Shown piece after piece: positions 34,181-46,365 of a stretch of 64,000 bases of DNA. The first letter of the stretch is position 1; every line of letters begins with the position of its first letter. The notes under the pieces were generated by a model. That model was given only the letters and a program-made list of their open reading frames with translations, was not told the origin of the DNA and ran no database searches. The translations under genes were made by a program, and so were the position numbers. This DNA comes from Plasmodiophora brassicae (taxonomy: Eukaryota > Endomyxa > Phytomyxea > Plasmodiophorida > Plasmodiophoridae), in the NCBI GenBank assembly GCA_039704465.1, contig JASFAU010000006.1:930001-994000 (forward strand). The letters are read 5' to 3'.

Positions 34181-35963
34181 ATGTTGCTCGGTATTGCTCG
34201 GCGGTATTTGTCAACGCGTACGCCCCGATTGGTCACCATGCCGCACGCTTTCGCGCAGACGACGGCGTCGGGTTCGACGACCGGCTCGAAGACGCCAGAG
34301 CTCGACTCGGAATCCGCTCTGTCGGAAACCGTTCGGTGAGCCTGGTCCAGTCGTGCGGCCGCCAGCTTCAGTATGTAACCGGCCACAACACAGGGACTTC
34401 CTGCCACCGTCCGACTTCCATTCGCTTCTGAAGATTCGTGGCCTGGATTTCTTCGCTGGTGTTCCCGATTCGTTGCTGAAGAATTTCTGCGCTTACGTCC
34501 AGGTCACGTCTGTGTACGTGATGGTCGAGCGTGGGCGTCTTATGTCAGGAACGGATAGGACAACACGGAGGCGGATAAGCACGTGATCTGCTCGAATGAG
34601 GGCGCTGCCGTCAGTCTAGCAGCGGGATACCATCTGGCGACGAGGAAGATCCCGATCGTGTACATGCAGAACTCCGGGTTCGGGAACTCGGTGAACCCGC
34701 TGGTGTCGCTTGCCGACCCGGCTGTGTACTCGATCCCCATGCTGCTCCTTATCGGGTGGCGAGGTTCGCAATCGTAGGGGCGTTCTCCAAGTCACCGGCT
34801 GACGGGTTGGCGACGACCAGGCGAGCCCGGGAAGCGTGACGAATGCCAGCATCTCGTCCAGGGGCGGATCACACCGTCTCTCCTAGCGGACCTGAATATC
34901 CCGTTTCAGGTCCTTCCAGACTTCCTCGAAGGTCTTCTGGTCACCTGTGAAACGCATCGGTTGCCGCAATTGATTTCGCTCTTGCAGGCGCGGTTAATGC
35001 CATCGACACGGCGATGCACTCCATGAGTTCCCGGCAAGCGCCCTACGCTCTGCTTGTCCGTCGTCAATGTTTCGCTCCCTACAAGCTGAAGCACACGGAA
35101 GGTCGGTGAGGCCTACCACGAGAGCCTGTTTCCAACATGTGCCCGCAGGCGACCTCCCGAACGCGCTCTCTCGGGAACAAGCCATTGAGAAAGTCCTGTC
35201 CATTGCATCGTCTTGGGACGTGTTCGTGGCAACGACCGGTAGGCAAGGGCGGCATGTCGGTAGGCGCTTCTAGTGACGGGTTCAACACCAGGGTTTGCAT
35301 CGCGAGAACTGTTCGAAATCCGCGCACGAGAGAAGGCCATGCACGACCGCGACTTCTTGACCGTTGGGTCGATGGGGCACTCCTCGGCAATCGCACTTGG
35401 CATTGCCATGGGGAAGCCTTCTCGACAGGTGCGCCTAATGGTATTGCTCGTTCCAGTTCTGTTTGATGAGTGCCTGTAGGTGTGGTGTCTGGATGGCGAT
35501 GGTGCGGCGATTATGCACTTGGGGTCGATGTGCACCGTTGGCCTTCGCAAGTGCCCTAACTACAAGCACGTCCTCTTCAATAACGGAGCACACGATTCAG
35601 GTGCAGTCCCCGATCGCGTTTGTGCCACCCGACTGGCAACCTGACACAACGCCGATATAGTTGGTGGGCAGCCCACTGGAGCATTCGGCATCGATTTCGC
35701 AAAGATTGCCCTCGCCGTTGGGTACACGTCCGCCGCAACGGCAACCACCGAAGACGAGGTGGCCGCCGCTCTCAAAGAGCTCCGAGAAGCCAAGGGCCCG
35801 GCGTTCCTCGAGATCCGCATTCGGAAAGGTCTACAGATCGATCGTCGCTCCCCGCGCGTAGCCGTCTAACCGCTCGCACGCAGGTGCCCGCAAGAACCTC
35901 GGGCGCCCGACAACCAGCCCCGTCGAGAACAAGGAGGCGTTCATGGGGTTCCTGTCAAACTGA
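34181..35963 (+). CDS. Phosphonopyruvate decarboxylase (ThDP enzyme)
   Basis: Converts phosphonopyruvate to phosphonoacetaldehyde, the step that pulls phosphonate (C-P bond) biosynthesis forward, for example toward 2-aminoethylphosphonate. Ten exons: 34181-34335, 34394-34502, 34559-34763, 34821-34931, 34988-35101, 35149-35238, 35292-35428, 35480-35600, 35661-35828 and 35884-35963; all phases agree, 429 residues. Landmarks: [17 protein letters not shown], the ThDP glutamate region [72 protein letters not shown], the ThDP/Mg motif [13 protein letters not shown]...NNGAHDSVGGQPT and [11 protein letters not shown] at the end. A basic, Ser/Thr-rich N-terminal extension ([14 protein letters not shown]) suggests mitochondrial import. 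An in-frame Met at 34094 is an alternative start. Confidence 0.93.
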
Positions 35964-36316
35964 GCCAAACCCGTCGTCCTGCTCGACAAGGCTTCCCGAA
36001 TACACCGGCTGCGTTCTCCACCGCCGACATTGACGAATCGGTTCAGGCATGGGGGTGCCGGGACATTGTTAGGTATTCGGGAACACCGAGGACGACGATT
36101 CGGCAGCGGCGGGGGGCACATTCCGCGCAGTGCGTGGGCCAGCCGCAGCCGCTGTAAGTGGTTGTGGCAGTGGCACGCACCGTTGGGGGGGAAGTTCGAC
36201 GGCGCAGTCCGCCGTGTGGGTCGCACGCGCACCCCACTCACCATTGGACGTGACGGCATGCGGAGCGATGTCGTGCGCCGCGCCCTGCTAGGTGAGGAGC
36301 GCGTGGGGCTACGCCG
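35964..36316. other. Gap between phosphonate enzyme and ABCD gene
   Basis: About 350 bp. Frames are open on both strands because of high GC but show no domain. Presumed terminator of one gene and promoter of the next. Confidence 0.35.
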
Positions 36317-39069
36317 ATGGCGCGTGTAGCTGACTGGCGTGTCTGCGAAGGCGGGTCGGGGCTGCTGATCACGGGCCTGGTGGTGCGTCAGATCCGGCGG
36401 CAGCAGGCGCGGCTGAAGAAGCGGGCCGAGTCGGGTGACGCTGGCAAGCACGCCAGCAAGGATGTCGTCGGCTTGAACCGCAAATTCACGAAATCGCTCC
36501 GGCATTTGATGAGGATCGCGTTCAGCGACAGGCGGGCGGTTTTCTTGCTCACCACCCAGGTCCGTTTGTGCGGTTGGCCTTTCGGACCCGGCAGCGGCTT
36601 ACACACCCTGTCGTAGGCCGGGTTGCTGTTCAGCCGTACCATCGTGTCCATACTTGTCGCCAGAATGGACGGTGCAATTGTTCAGGTTCGTCCTTGCCGG
36701 CGACGGCCTGCATCGACTCCTGAACATGTTTCCCTATCTGTTCAGGCGCTCGTGTCGGGGAACAAACAGCGTTTCTTCCTCATGCTGCAATGGTGGCTGC
36801 TTCTGGCCGTGCCTGCCACGACGATCAACGCGTTCATCAGATGTCTACAGTCGCGTATCGCCCTTCACGTCAGGACCAAGTTGACCCACTACGTCCTGGA
36901 TCGGTTGGTCCCACGTTCGTACCTGGGGGCGCACGGATACGATGCTAATCGTCATCGTGCACAGTTACCTGCGCAACGACACGTACTACAAGCTGGCCCA
37001 TCTCGATTCCCGAATCCAGAACGCCGACCAGCTGATCACGGTCGATATCGAACGTTTCAGCAGTTCACTGTCTGAACTGTACTCGAATCTGGCCAAGCCG
37101 TTCCTGGACTTGATCCTGTTCGGCACCCAGCTTGCCATGGCGGTTGGGTGGATCGGTCCCGTTACGATGGGGTCAGATCCTTTGCAGAGCGCGAGTGACA
37201 TGCTTAGTGATGCTCCCGCAGGTCGTTCTACGTTCTGTACGGGCTATCTCTGCCTGTGATTACGCCGCCATTCGGTCGCCTTGCTGCCGAAGAAGGGCGC
37301 CTTGAGGGTGAGTATCGAGCAGCCCATGCGCGTTTAATTACAAGCGCGGAGGAGATTGCGTTCTACAAAGGGGAAGTGATTGAGAAGAGCACGCTGCTCA
37401 AGCACTACCGAGACCTTGTCGTTCACGTCAAGGACATGATCGTCCGGCGGATCGGGTTCGGCATAATTGAGGGGTTCACGCTGAAATATGTCTCGAGGTG
37501 CGTTGCACGCCCACGTCCAGTGTACCCGTTTCTTACGTGCCCCCAGTGCAACCGGTCTGATTATATGTGCGATCCCCGTGTTCTGGAGTGGCAAGTCGGA
37601 CGGGGATGGCAGAGGTCCGTACGACGACGATTGTATTCTTGACGGGTTCCTGACGCGGCTTCGGACAGAGGGCGTTGGTGAGCGGACCGCTGACTACACA
37701 CGGAACCGTCGCTACTTGCTCAACCTGGCGGATGCTATCACCCGGATCCTTAGCAGCACGAAGGAAATCGGCGAGCTGGCAGGTTACACAAGCCGGGTCA
37801 TGACGCTGCTGGAGACCCTGGAGGATGTCAACCGTGGCGTGTACCAGAAGGTGCAATGCCCCAATGCTATGTAGCTGCGAGCATGTACTGAATGACGCCT
37901 TAGGTGATTCCTGAAGTTAACCAGCAGGCTATAGCTAAGTTCACTGGCGGGGCGACTGAGTTCAGCACCGGCGCTATTGAATTTGATGACGTGCCTATCA
38001 TTACCCCCAACGGAGATCTTCTTGTCAGTTCAATGTCAATGGTCATTGACCAGGGGATGAACCTTCTTATCACTGGTCCCAATGGTTGCGGTAAATCGTC
38101 ACTTTTCCGGTACTGCTGTTCTTTCTCTTTGCGTGTCTTGCCTTGACTGATGGGCTCCAGGATCCTGGGAGGGCTCTGGCCAGTTATGCATGGGACTCTT
38201 CGGCGGCCAATGCCCCAAGACCTGTTCTACATCCCTCAACGACCGTACCTTTCCAGCGGCACCTTCCGCGATCAAATCATCTATCCGGACACGGTTGAAA
38301 TGATGCGGTCGAAAGGGGCCACGGACGATGAGTTGTACGGTCTCTTGGGGTTCGCTCACCTGCAGTACGTTCTGGATCGGGAAGGCGGCTGGGACAGCAT
38401 TCGCGACTGGAAGGATGTATTATCGGGTATGCCCTGTTCGATTGCATTGGCGTACATGTATCTTACCTTTTGGTCTAGGTGGTGAAAAGCAGCGTGTCGC
38501 AATGGCCAGACTGTTCTACCACAAGCCCAGATACGCCATTCTCGACGAATGCACATCTCAGGTTTCGATTGACGTCGAAGGGTTGATGTACACCCATGCT
38601 ACGGAATTGGGTAGGCTTCTCGCGTGACTCTTCGCGTCTGGCGCTTACAGGTGTGCGTTCAGGAATAAGTCTGATGACTGTGTCGCATCGGCCGTCGTTG
38701 TGGCAGTACCACAACTACGTTTGCCAGTTCGATGGCGACGGCGGTGTTGAAATCGCTGCGCTTGACGTTGGCCATCGCATGTCATTGGAAGAGGAGAAGG
38801 CCAACATTCTGAAGAAACTCAGCGATGTGCCGCATCTCAACAAGCGACTCGACGAAATCGCGTTGGCGCTTGGAGAGGTGCTGATCCGTGAACCGATGTA
38901 GATAATGATCGTGCCTTACCAACGTGTCGTCTAGGTCCGCAAATCTGCTAGCCATCTCGATCTGCAAGAACATTTACGGCGCGCAAGCCTTCCAGAGAGC
39001 ACCGCACAACCCGCGGAAGGCGCATCCTCGCCCAAGGCAACGCCGTCTACACCGAAAGACGCAATCTGA
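36317..39069 (+). CDS. Peroxisomal ABCD-family half-transporter
   Basis: Imports long-chain acyl-CoAs or fatty acids into peroxisomes as a dimer. Eleven exons (36317-36559, 36617-36685, 36746-36903, 36965-37147, 37222-37497, 37547-37850, 37904-38109, 38161-38426, 38479-38610, 38663-38877, 38935-39069) give 728 residues with consistent phases. Landmarks: [36 protein letters not shown]-like [12 protein letters not shown], the ABCD-specific [35 protein letters not shown], Walker [43 protein letters not shown], signature [13 protein letters not shown] and Walker B AILDECTS. The fourth intron (37148-37221) is 74 bp, long for this genome. The last intron is optional: without it the protein ends at 38901; with it a low-complexity Ser/Pro tail is added. 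Confidence 0.92.
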
Positions 39070-39197
39070 ATTCCGACTGAACGTCGAATGCTATAAATGC
39101 CAGCCGCCTCGGTTTCGTTCACTTGCAGAGAACTACAAAGTACTGCTGCACAAACATTGTACAACGGTTTGCAGCATCGCATAATTACTGTACAATA

Positions 39198-42100
39198 TTA
39201 AACATTGCCAAGCGACTCCTCCTTGCCTATATTGTCGCCAGATACCGAAGATATCGGCGACTTGTCACCACCACCACCAGGTGGCACAGAGGCGGCGCGT
39301 TCCTGCGACGACAACTTCACCTCGTATTCGACAATGAACTGTTTCAGCCGAGCGTTCTCGCGCTCGAGAGCGGCAATTCTGCCGTCATCGTGGACGTCGC
39401 CGCTAGAGGAACTAAGCTGCGACTAAACACAGCACGACATTAGAATTCAGATCAACCACATGCAAATTACTCGTCACTGACCGCAACGCTCTGACTGCGC
39501 TGTTGAGCAAGCAACTCTTCAAGCTCTTGGACGCGACGCCTATACAAGCTACAAAGGTTTGACTTAGAATCCACCCGAGTCGGCCGTGGACGAGATTCGT
39601 ACTCGGTTTGCTGCTTCTGAACTTGTGTGCGATCCTGAGCTTCCTTCAGTGATTTCTCCATCGTAGTCTTGAACTCTTGATCCAGCAGCAATCGCCGCTG
39701 CATCTGCGACCTATCCGTCTCTAAACCGACGGACAGTGACCTGGTCGAAGTAAGGTCCTCAAGCAGTGCCTGTCGCTCTTGCCTCGTTTGTTCCAATTGC
39801 TCTGAGCGACATTTTTGGTTCGCATCTAGCAGCTCGTAGCATTAACCAACCTTGCAGTGTTGCAACGGATCTGGTCAGGTTCTCCAGTTGCCGCTGGTAC
39901 TGTTCGACGTCAACGCTCAACTGGCCATTCGTTTCATTGAGCCGTTGAGATTGGGTTTCCGCATTGACCGATATTTCATGGAGCCTGTGCAGCTCGAGTT
40001 GTTGGGTTTGGCATCGCCCATCCAGCTGCAACAGTCACACTATTAGACAACCCAGCAAGCCGGGTGACACCGAAAATTACTTCATTGGCAGTTTCTAGCA
40101 GCCGCTTGTTTTCATTGCACAGCATCCGATAGTTGGTCAGCAGATCCTCTTTCTCACTATACCAGCACGTTAGAACCTTCACGCAGTCTCAAAGGATCGC
40201 TACCGTTTCTGGATGCGTAGAAGCTCTTCGAGGTACATGATCTTACTAACCGCGGCCGCAGACTCTTGCGATTTAGCGTCCCTTTCCTGGACCGCAGCAG
40301 CAAGTTCTCCGTTAACAAATTGGTTCTAGAACGGGTGTCAAGTTAATTAGCAATGCCGACCCAGTACGGTCTGTACCTCTTTGGCCATGTTAGCCAGGTC
40401 TTCGGAAAGCGCTTGGACTTCGCCATTCTTCAGTTGCAACTAACAACGGGCTCAGAACAATGGACAAAATCCATCCCAAGACATCGGACCTGAGACTCGA
40501 GCGACTGACAGTGTAACTGGATCGCTTCGAGCTGCTGCGATAGCTCCTGACGAGATGACTGTACATGGTCAAGTTCTCGGGAGCGCTGCATAAGCTGCGC
40601 TTGAAGGTCATTGATCGTAGCCTGAGATGCCATAAGTGACTCCTGTTGAAGGGTAATGTAAGAGGAAAATCAATGTGCAAGCGCTTTTAAATTGAGTACC
40701 TCATCTTGCTTGATTTGGGAGTGCAAAGACGCGATTTGTTCGCACTTTTCGTCTATTGCATGCGTTAAGCGATCACGATCGCCATCGAGAGACTGTAGAG
40801 CCATCAGCTATCAAAAAAGGGCAGCATAACGTCTCACGAACCTGTGCAGCACTATGCAACTTGTCAACTTGAGCACGAAGGGAGTCATGCTGCTCGTTAA
40901 GGCCATGCAGTTGCTGCTCAAGTTGTTGCACATTAGCTTGACTGGCCTGCCGGAGAGGTGTTATACGCATACCCGCATGAGCCCAGACGATTCGCTAACC
41001 TGCAAAGCAGAGCGCAACCTTGCGGCTTCTGCTGCTTCTGTAGTCTTCACTGATTCGAGCTGCGATATCAAAGAACGTAACTGGTCTGATTCAGAACGAA
41101 GCTGGGATATAGTGCCTGCAACGGTGTCATGGATCTAACGATAGCATAGAGGCCGTTCCAAGTGAACCTCGCTGCGAATCCAATTCCTTCTGGAGGGCGG
41201 CAACTTGGGCGAGGGCTCTTGCCGTTTCTTTGTGAGCAACGTCAAGGGCGCCTTGAAGTTCGCCGTTTCGGATTGACGTTTGCGTTCTCGACTTCCGTTC
41301 TGTCTGGAGCTCCTTGGAAAGCTTGTCGCGTGATACCTGACGCCAACTGTCAATACGCGCGCGAACAGACGCCACACGATAACGGGTTTTCACCTGGAGA
41401 TCACCGATCTCGTTACGCAACTGACGCAGCGAAGACTCATGGTCTCGCTTGTTTTGCTCGAACTCCTTCATTGCAGCGACAAGCAAGGCGTTGTCCTGCT
41501 GAAGCCTCGTCAAGAGCTAAAACTCATGAGTCTTCAAGAACAGCATTGCTTTTTTGAGTTATGTGGCAAACCTGGTAATCTGATTCACGACGCGCATCCA
41601 AGTCCAGTTCGCGGTGCCCACGAACGTTGAGCTCATGCGTCAACTGGCTGTTACGGAATTTCAAGTCGTCTCGTTCACGAATCAAGTTCTCGACCTATTG
41701 AAGGCATCAAGGTTTTTCAGCTCACCTGTGAAGAGCAATGCAATCGGACTAAGACCTGGATCTGAGTCGAGACTTGACGGGCATCAACTTCGCGCAGCAC
41801 AACCTGCAATGCACGCGGTTAGCAGACAAACTGACACAAGCAACGGTCGTACAGTAAGAGCATCTCGCTGGCGAATAGCTTCACGCAATGAACGCTCAGC
41901 GTGTTCGAGAGCATCTTGCCGTAACGACGCTTCTTCTTGTAATACAGCTATCTGGCGCTGCAATTCTCCATTGTGCAGCGCGAGCTCCCGGATGCGATCT
42001 TGCACCGATCCAGTGGACTCACAAGCGCTTTTCAGCGACTGAAGTGTGTCACGCAACGAAGCAGCTTCCTGGCTAACAACTTGAAGCTGCCTTCGCAAGT

Positions 42101-44366
42101 CCAATATCTGGACGTCACGGGCACCCAGATCAGAACGTGCAGCCTCCTCTTGCGCGAGAGACTTTTGTAGCTCAGAATCTAACCACGTTAACTTCCTCAG
42201 AACCGGATCAGGTCTGACGACAATTGTTCGACGGCTTACCTATACGGCTTTTGGCAGACTTTTCAGCGGCAAGTTCACGCTCGAGTGTGATCTTCTCGTT
42301 GGCTAAGTGAACGAGTTCGTCATTTAGACGTGAGAGCTGATTGCTATATGGGACGAATCGTCAGACCACATCAGCGAGAATTTGAGCTCATACTCACCGA
42401 TACTCATCACGCTCTGACTGCAATGACCGGATGATCACGGTTTGGCGTTGAAGTGAATTCTGGTCGACAGCAGCGTTCTGTGCATCTTTGGATTCGGCGG
42501 TTTTGCAGTCTTGTATGGTAGCGCGAAGTGCGTTGTTGTCGTTGATCGTTTGAGCTAACTGGTCGCTGAGCGCATGACTGTCGTTCGATAGGGTTTCAAT
42601 GGTCGCTTCCAGATTCGATATTTGTGACCGTAGCTCGTCGCATTGTTTCTCAGCAGCGCTGGTCTCAATCTGCTGTCTTGCAATCGTGTCACGATGCATC
42701 TGCAGCTCCTGACGAAGCGCTTCCAGCATGCTGTCCCGGTCTTGGATTGTCTGCTTGAGATCAGCAAGTTCGGTAGAGCAGGAACGCAGTTCTTCGCGGA
42801 GCCGATCAGACTCAGATGTCGCGCTAGACGCGCGTTTTTCGGCTTCGTCTATCAACGAAGACAACATGGATTTGTCTGAGGTATATGACTGGTAGATCTG
42901 CTTGATCCGCTCATGTTCCTTTTCTGCTTCTTCCTTCTGCTTCTGCAAGTTTTTGATCTGTTGCTCCAAGCGACGGTTTGTTTTATGCGCCGCTTCAAGA
43001 TCGCGTACTGCTCGAGGAATACGCTGTCTGCAGTCGATGTTAGTCTTCGCAGGTTGATGGACATGACAAACATACTTGCTGTTAGCCAGGTCGCGCTCCT
43101 TCTCGTCGGTGAGCTCCCGGACTGACTTTTGTGCGGCTGAAATTTCCTCCCGAAGTTTGGCATTTTCCTGTTCAACTTCGTCCAGCCGCAAAGCAACCTT
43201 ATCGCGTTGCTCTTGGAGTTCCTGGACAAGTGGCTCCATCGCCCTAGTTTAACGCTTATCATTGATACGGCCTCCTGGTTGTGGCAGCAGGCCCCATACC
43301 TGTAGCGCTTCAATTGCGATTCGAGGGTCACCATTTCCTGCGTTAAGAAATCAACTTGTTGATTCAGCTGTAGATTCTCCTCATTCGCACTGCCGATCTT
43401 CAGGGAAGAATCCGGAGATGCTGAAAGCCTTTCGATTTCTTTTTCCTTCAGGGCAATGGATCGCATAAGTGCCTGACCAACATCAGTACCAATATAAGGT
43501 GGCTGCGAAACAAGTACCAACCTCCTTCTCGCCGAGCAGAGCATTGTACTGCTCCTGAGAGCGTACAGCCTGGGCTTCGAGAGCGTTTATCTTTGATTGC
43601 GCAATTTCCAGCAATCGAGCAACTTCATCGTGGTCGCCCGCGGCGCTCTTTCCCGGCGCAGAGCGAGTATCGTCGTCATCGTGGTCTGAATCTATTTCAT
43701 GTAAGAAAGAATAACAGCTACAGACAGCACGACTACAACACGTCATACCCTGGGGGAGGTCAACCAAGTCTATTGCTTGCTTTGATCCAGCTCGCGCTAA
43801 CCAATGTTTTAGAGCACCGAAACAGTAGCAGACAAACCGTCCCACCCAAGTCCGCCTGAGAGAAAGCTTGAGATCGTTCAAGTAGAACAGTGATCTTATG
43901 CTTCAGGCGCGCAATATCGGTCTCCTGGGCCTTGACGCGAAACGACTGCGTATTCAGCTGATAGCGATAGTTGTTGGCGGCATTATGCGCTTCCGTCAGC
44001 TCCGATCGCGTCTTCCGCTCCAGAGCATCCATCTGCTCAGTCGCAGCCACCACATCACTGTGCAACTTATTGTTCACTTCAATCAATGTCCGGTTTTCGC
44101 GTCTCAGCGTCGCAATCTGACGACGCAAACATCGTCGTAAGTATACGACATAGCGGATACTTGTTTGCCCTGCAGACCGTTTCCGCTTGCGACTGCCGTT
44201 GCTGTTCGTCGTTGGCGGCATCCGCCAACGCGTCATCGCGCGCGATCCGAGTCTGCTCCAGATCGGCGAACAGCGTCCGCACGAGCGCGAACGAATCGAT
44301 GCCTAGTGGCGCATCGTATCCGGCGTCCTCCAGGCGGTGGCGCAGCGCCAGGAATTCGGCATCCAT
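39198..44366 (-). CDS. CEP135/Bld10-like centriolar coiled-coil protein
   Basis: Long coiled coil required for centriole or basal-body cartwheel assembly in flagellates and animals. The N-terminus (MDAEFLALRHRLEDAGYDAPLGIDSFALVRTLFADLEQTR) matches the CEP135/TSGA10 start. Later blocks match in order: RRENRTLIEVNNKLHSDV, VARLLEIAQSKINALEAQ, ALKEKEIERLSASPD and NLQLNQQVDFLTQEM. The rest is continuous heptad coiled coil (e.g. EELSRLNDEL-type Gln/Leu/Glu-rich blocks) to an Arg/Leu segment IAALERENARLKQFIVEYE and a Gly/Ser tail. It is split into many exons by ~50-60 bp introns, which I did not place individually. It implies that the organism builds basal bodies. Confidence 0.8.
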
Positions 44367-44511
44367 GCGACACCGATGCCGACAGCGACAGACCGCAACC
44401 GGATCGACGTTCCTCTGCCCAGGAAACCGTGATCCAAAAAATCGCCCTTGCACGTTTTGCATTACCGGCAGTTTGTGCAAAAACTGTTGGAAGGAAGGTG
44501 GGCTCAGCAGG

Positions 44512-44820
44512 ATGGCGTCCGCGCTGCGCGCCGTATGGAGGGCGCTTCTCTGGCCGATCAGGACTCCGGTCGAGCTGTGGAATATGACGCGTTCGATCGG
44601 CGTCGCTGAGTATGAGGCGGTGGTCGCCGAACGTGAGCGCCTTCGGCAATACGCCGAGGCCAACAAGGCCGTGACGCCTCGGATGGTGCTCAACGAGCTT
44701 CTCAAGAACAATGCCGCGAAACAGGAACAGACCCTGGGCTACGTGAAAGCATCGGAACAAGAGGTCGTATCATCGGTCCGGTTGATAGAAACACGGCCCT
44801 TAGATTCTGGCCAACTATAG
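44512..44820 (+). CDS. Small protein of unknown function
   Basis: An ORF of 102 residues, divergent from the CEP135-like gene with 145 bp between starts. It begins MASALRAVWRALLWPIRTPV, basic and hydrophobic like a mitochondrial targeting or membrane-anchor segment, then a charged helix (EYEAVVAERERLRQYAEAN) and KAVTPRMVLNELLKNNAAKQ. I do not recognise the family. Coding is supported by composition and by the divergent arrangement only. Confidence 0.5.
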   Translation: MASALRAVWRALLWPIRTPVELWNMTRSIGVAEYEAVVAERERLRQYAEANKAVTPRMVLNELLKNNAAKQEQTLGYVKASEQEVVSSVRLIETRPLDSGQL

Positions 44821-45006
44821 GGTGCCCGGGTGGTCGCGAAACATTTGAGTGCTGCTGCCAGTGCCGGATCCGGCGTCGCTCATCGCGACGGCCAGGCTTC
44901 GTAGGTACGCAACTGGGTCAGTCATTCCCTAATATATCGACAGTAGTAACTGGTCTGTGGTCTGTGGCCGGCCTGCCGTCGCCACAAACGTGTACACTCG
45001 TCCAAA

Positions 45007-46365
45007 ATGCGGGCGGCCTCGTCGTCATGTGCGGTCCTGTCTGGCCTGGCCGTGTCGGTCATCAGCGCCGTGTGCCTCGTGCATGTGGGGCGGGTTCCCG
45101 TCTCGCCCGCCGCGCCCGTACAGCAGTGGCCGGACCCCAGCGATGCCCGGTTCGCGGAGCGCGGCGACTTCGGTGCTGGGTTCCGCACGATCGCGCAAGG
45201 TCGTGTGAAACAGCCCGAGTCCGTTATTGTCGATGGCGACGGTGCTGTGTGTGGCGGCTCCTCTGATGGGTTTATCTGGAAGGCGTGTTGTGTTCGGGAC
45301 GTTGTGGCAGCTGATGATGACGATATCTGACGTCAGGTGGATCCCAGTTCTGGCCATGCGACGGAATGGGCGTTTGTTGGCGGGCGTCCTCTTGGTTTAG
45401 CGTTCGACAAGGATGGCCACCTTCTTGTCTGCGAGCCGACGCAAGGCCTCATCCGCGTCGACAAGCATTCGAAACAGGCAGGGCGTTTGATCTGTGGCTC
45501 ACGTTATCGTACGCTTAGCGTAGTGAACAGGTTACTGTTGTTGCAAAGAGGACAACGGACCTGCTGAAGTCGCGAATCGTTTATGCTAATGACGTCGACG
45601 TGGCCCCTAACGGAGACATCTACTTCTCGGATGCGACCAACCTGTCGTCGACCGTCGACGTGTACGGGCATGTTAGCACCCTGCACACGTCGAAAATCGA
45701 CCTCATGTTTGGCTATCCTGCTGGGCGCCTGCTTCGTGTGGATCCTGCAACGGGGGACACTCGTATTGTTATTGATCAGCTTCAATTCGCGAATGGGGTC
45801 GCTGTTGCCCATGATGGATCATTCGTCCTTGTTGCCGAAACCTACGGGCGTCGCGTCTGGCGGGTTTGGCTTGCTGGTGACCGTCGAGGCGTCAAGGAAG
45901 TTTTCGTTGACGAGTTACCGGGATTCCCTGACGGTGTCAGCAAATCTCCAGATGGAACATTTTGGGTGGCGATCATTTCTGAAGTCCCACCGTCCGTGCC
46001 CATTATTGTCAAGTGGGCCTGGGTCCGTCAACTCCTGATCGCCGTCCCTGGACTTGCCAACTTGGTCGCAACCCTATTATTTTATCGTTGGTACAGTTTC
46101 TCTTGATCTGACTTTGTATTGTGGCTCCAGGTCAAGCCGATGATGATGGGTATGGCCATTCAGGTATTCTTTGTCGTATTCGGTTCAAGCAGAGTTATAT
46201 TTACGTGCGGGTTAGCTTGACGCTACTGGGCGCGTCCTCCAGACTCTCTATGGCAAGAGTGCAAGTTCAACCGTCCCGCATTCTGTTAGCTCAGTAGCAG
46301 CAAGTGGGAAAACACTGTTTATCGGATCCCTCCATGACGACGGTATTGGTGTCAAGTCAATGTAA
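45007..46365 (+). CDS. APMAP / strictosidine-synthase-like beta-propeller protein
   Basis: Six-bladed beta-propeller of the APMAP (adipocyte plasma membrane-associated protein) family; animal members have arylesterase activity. Proposed exons 45007-45282, 45337-45482, 45524-46064, 46131-46163 and 46216-46365 give 381 residues. N-terminal membrane anchor (SSCAVLSGLAVSVISAVCLV), then PESVIVDGDGAVCGGSSDG, RPLGLAFDKDGHLLVCEPTQGL, VYANDVDVAPNGDIYFSDAT, GRLLRVDPATGDTRIVIDQL, FANGVAVAHDGSFVLVAETYGRRV, LPGFPDGVSKSPDGTFWVAI and a last blade ending KTLFIGSLHDDGIGVKSM. Intron 45283-45336 must start GC to keep the frame (WK|VDPSSG). The following 41-bp intron also appears to start GC, with lower certainty. 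A partial copy lies at 51130-51370. Confidence 0.85.
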
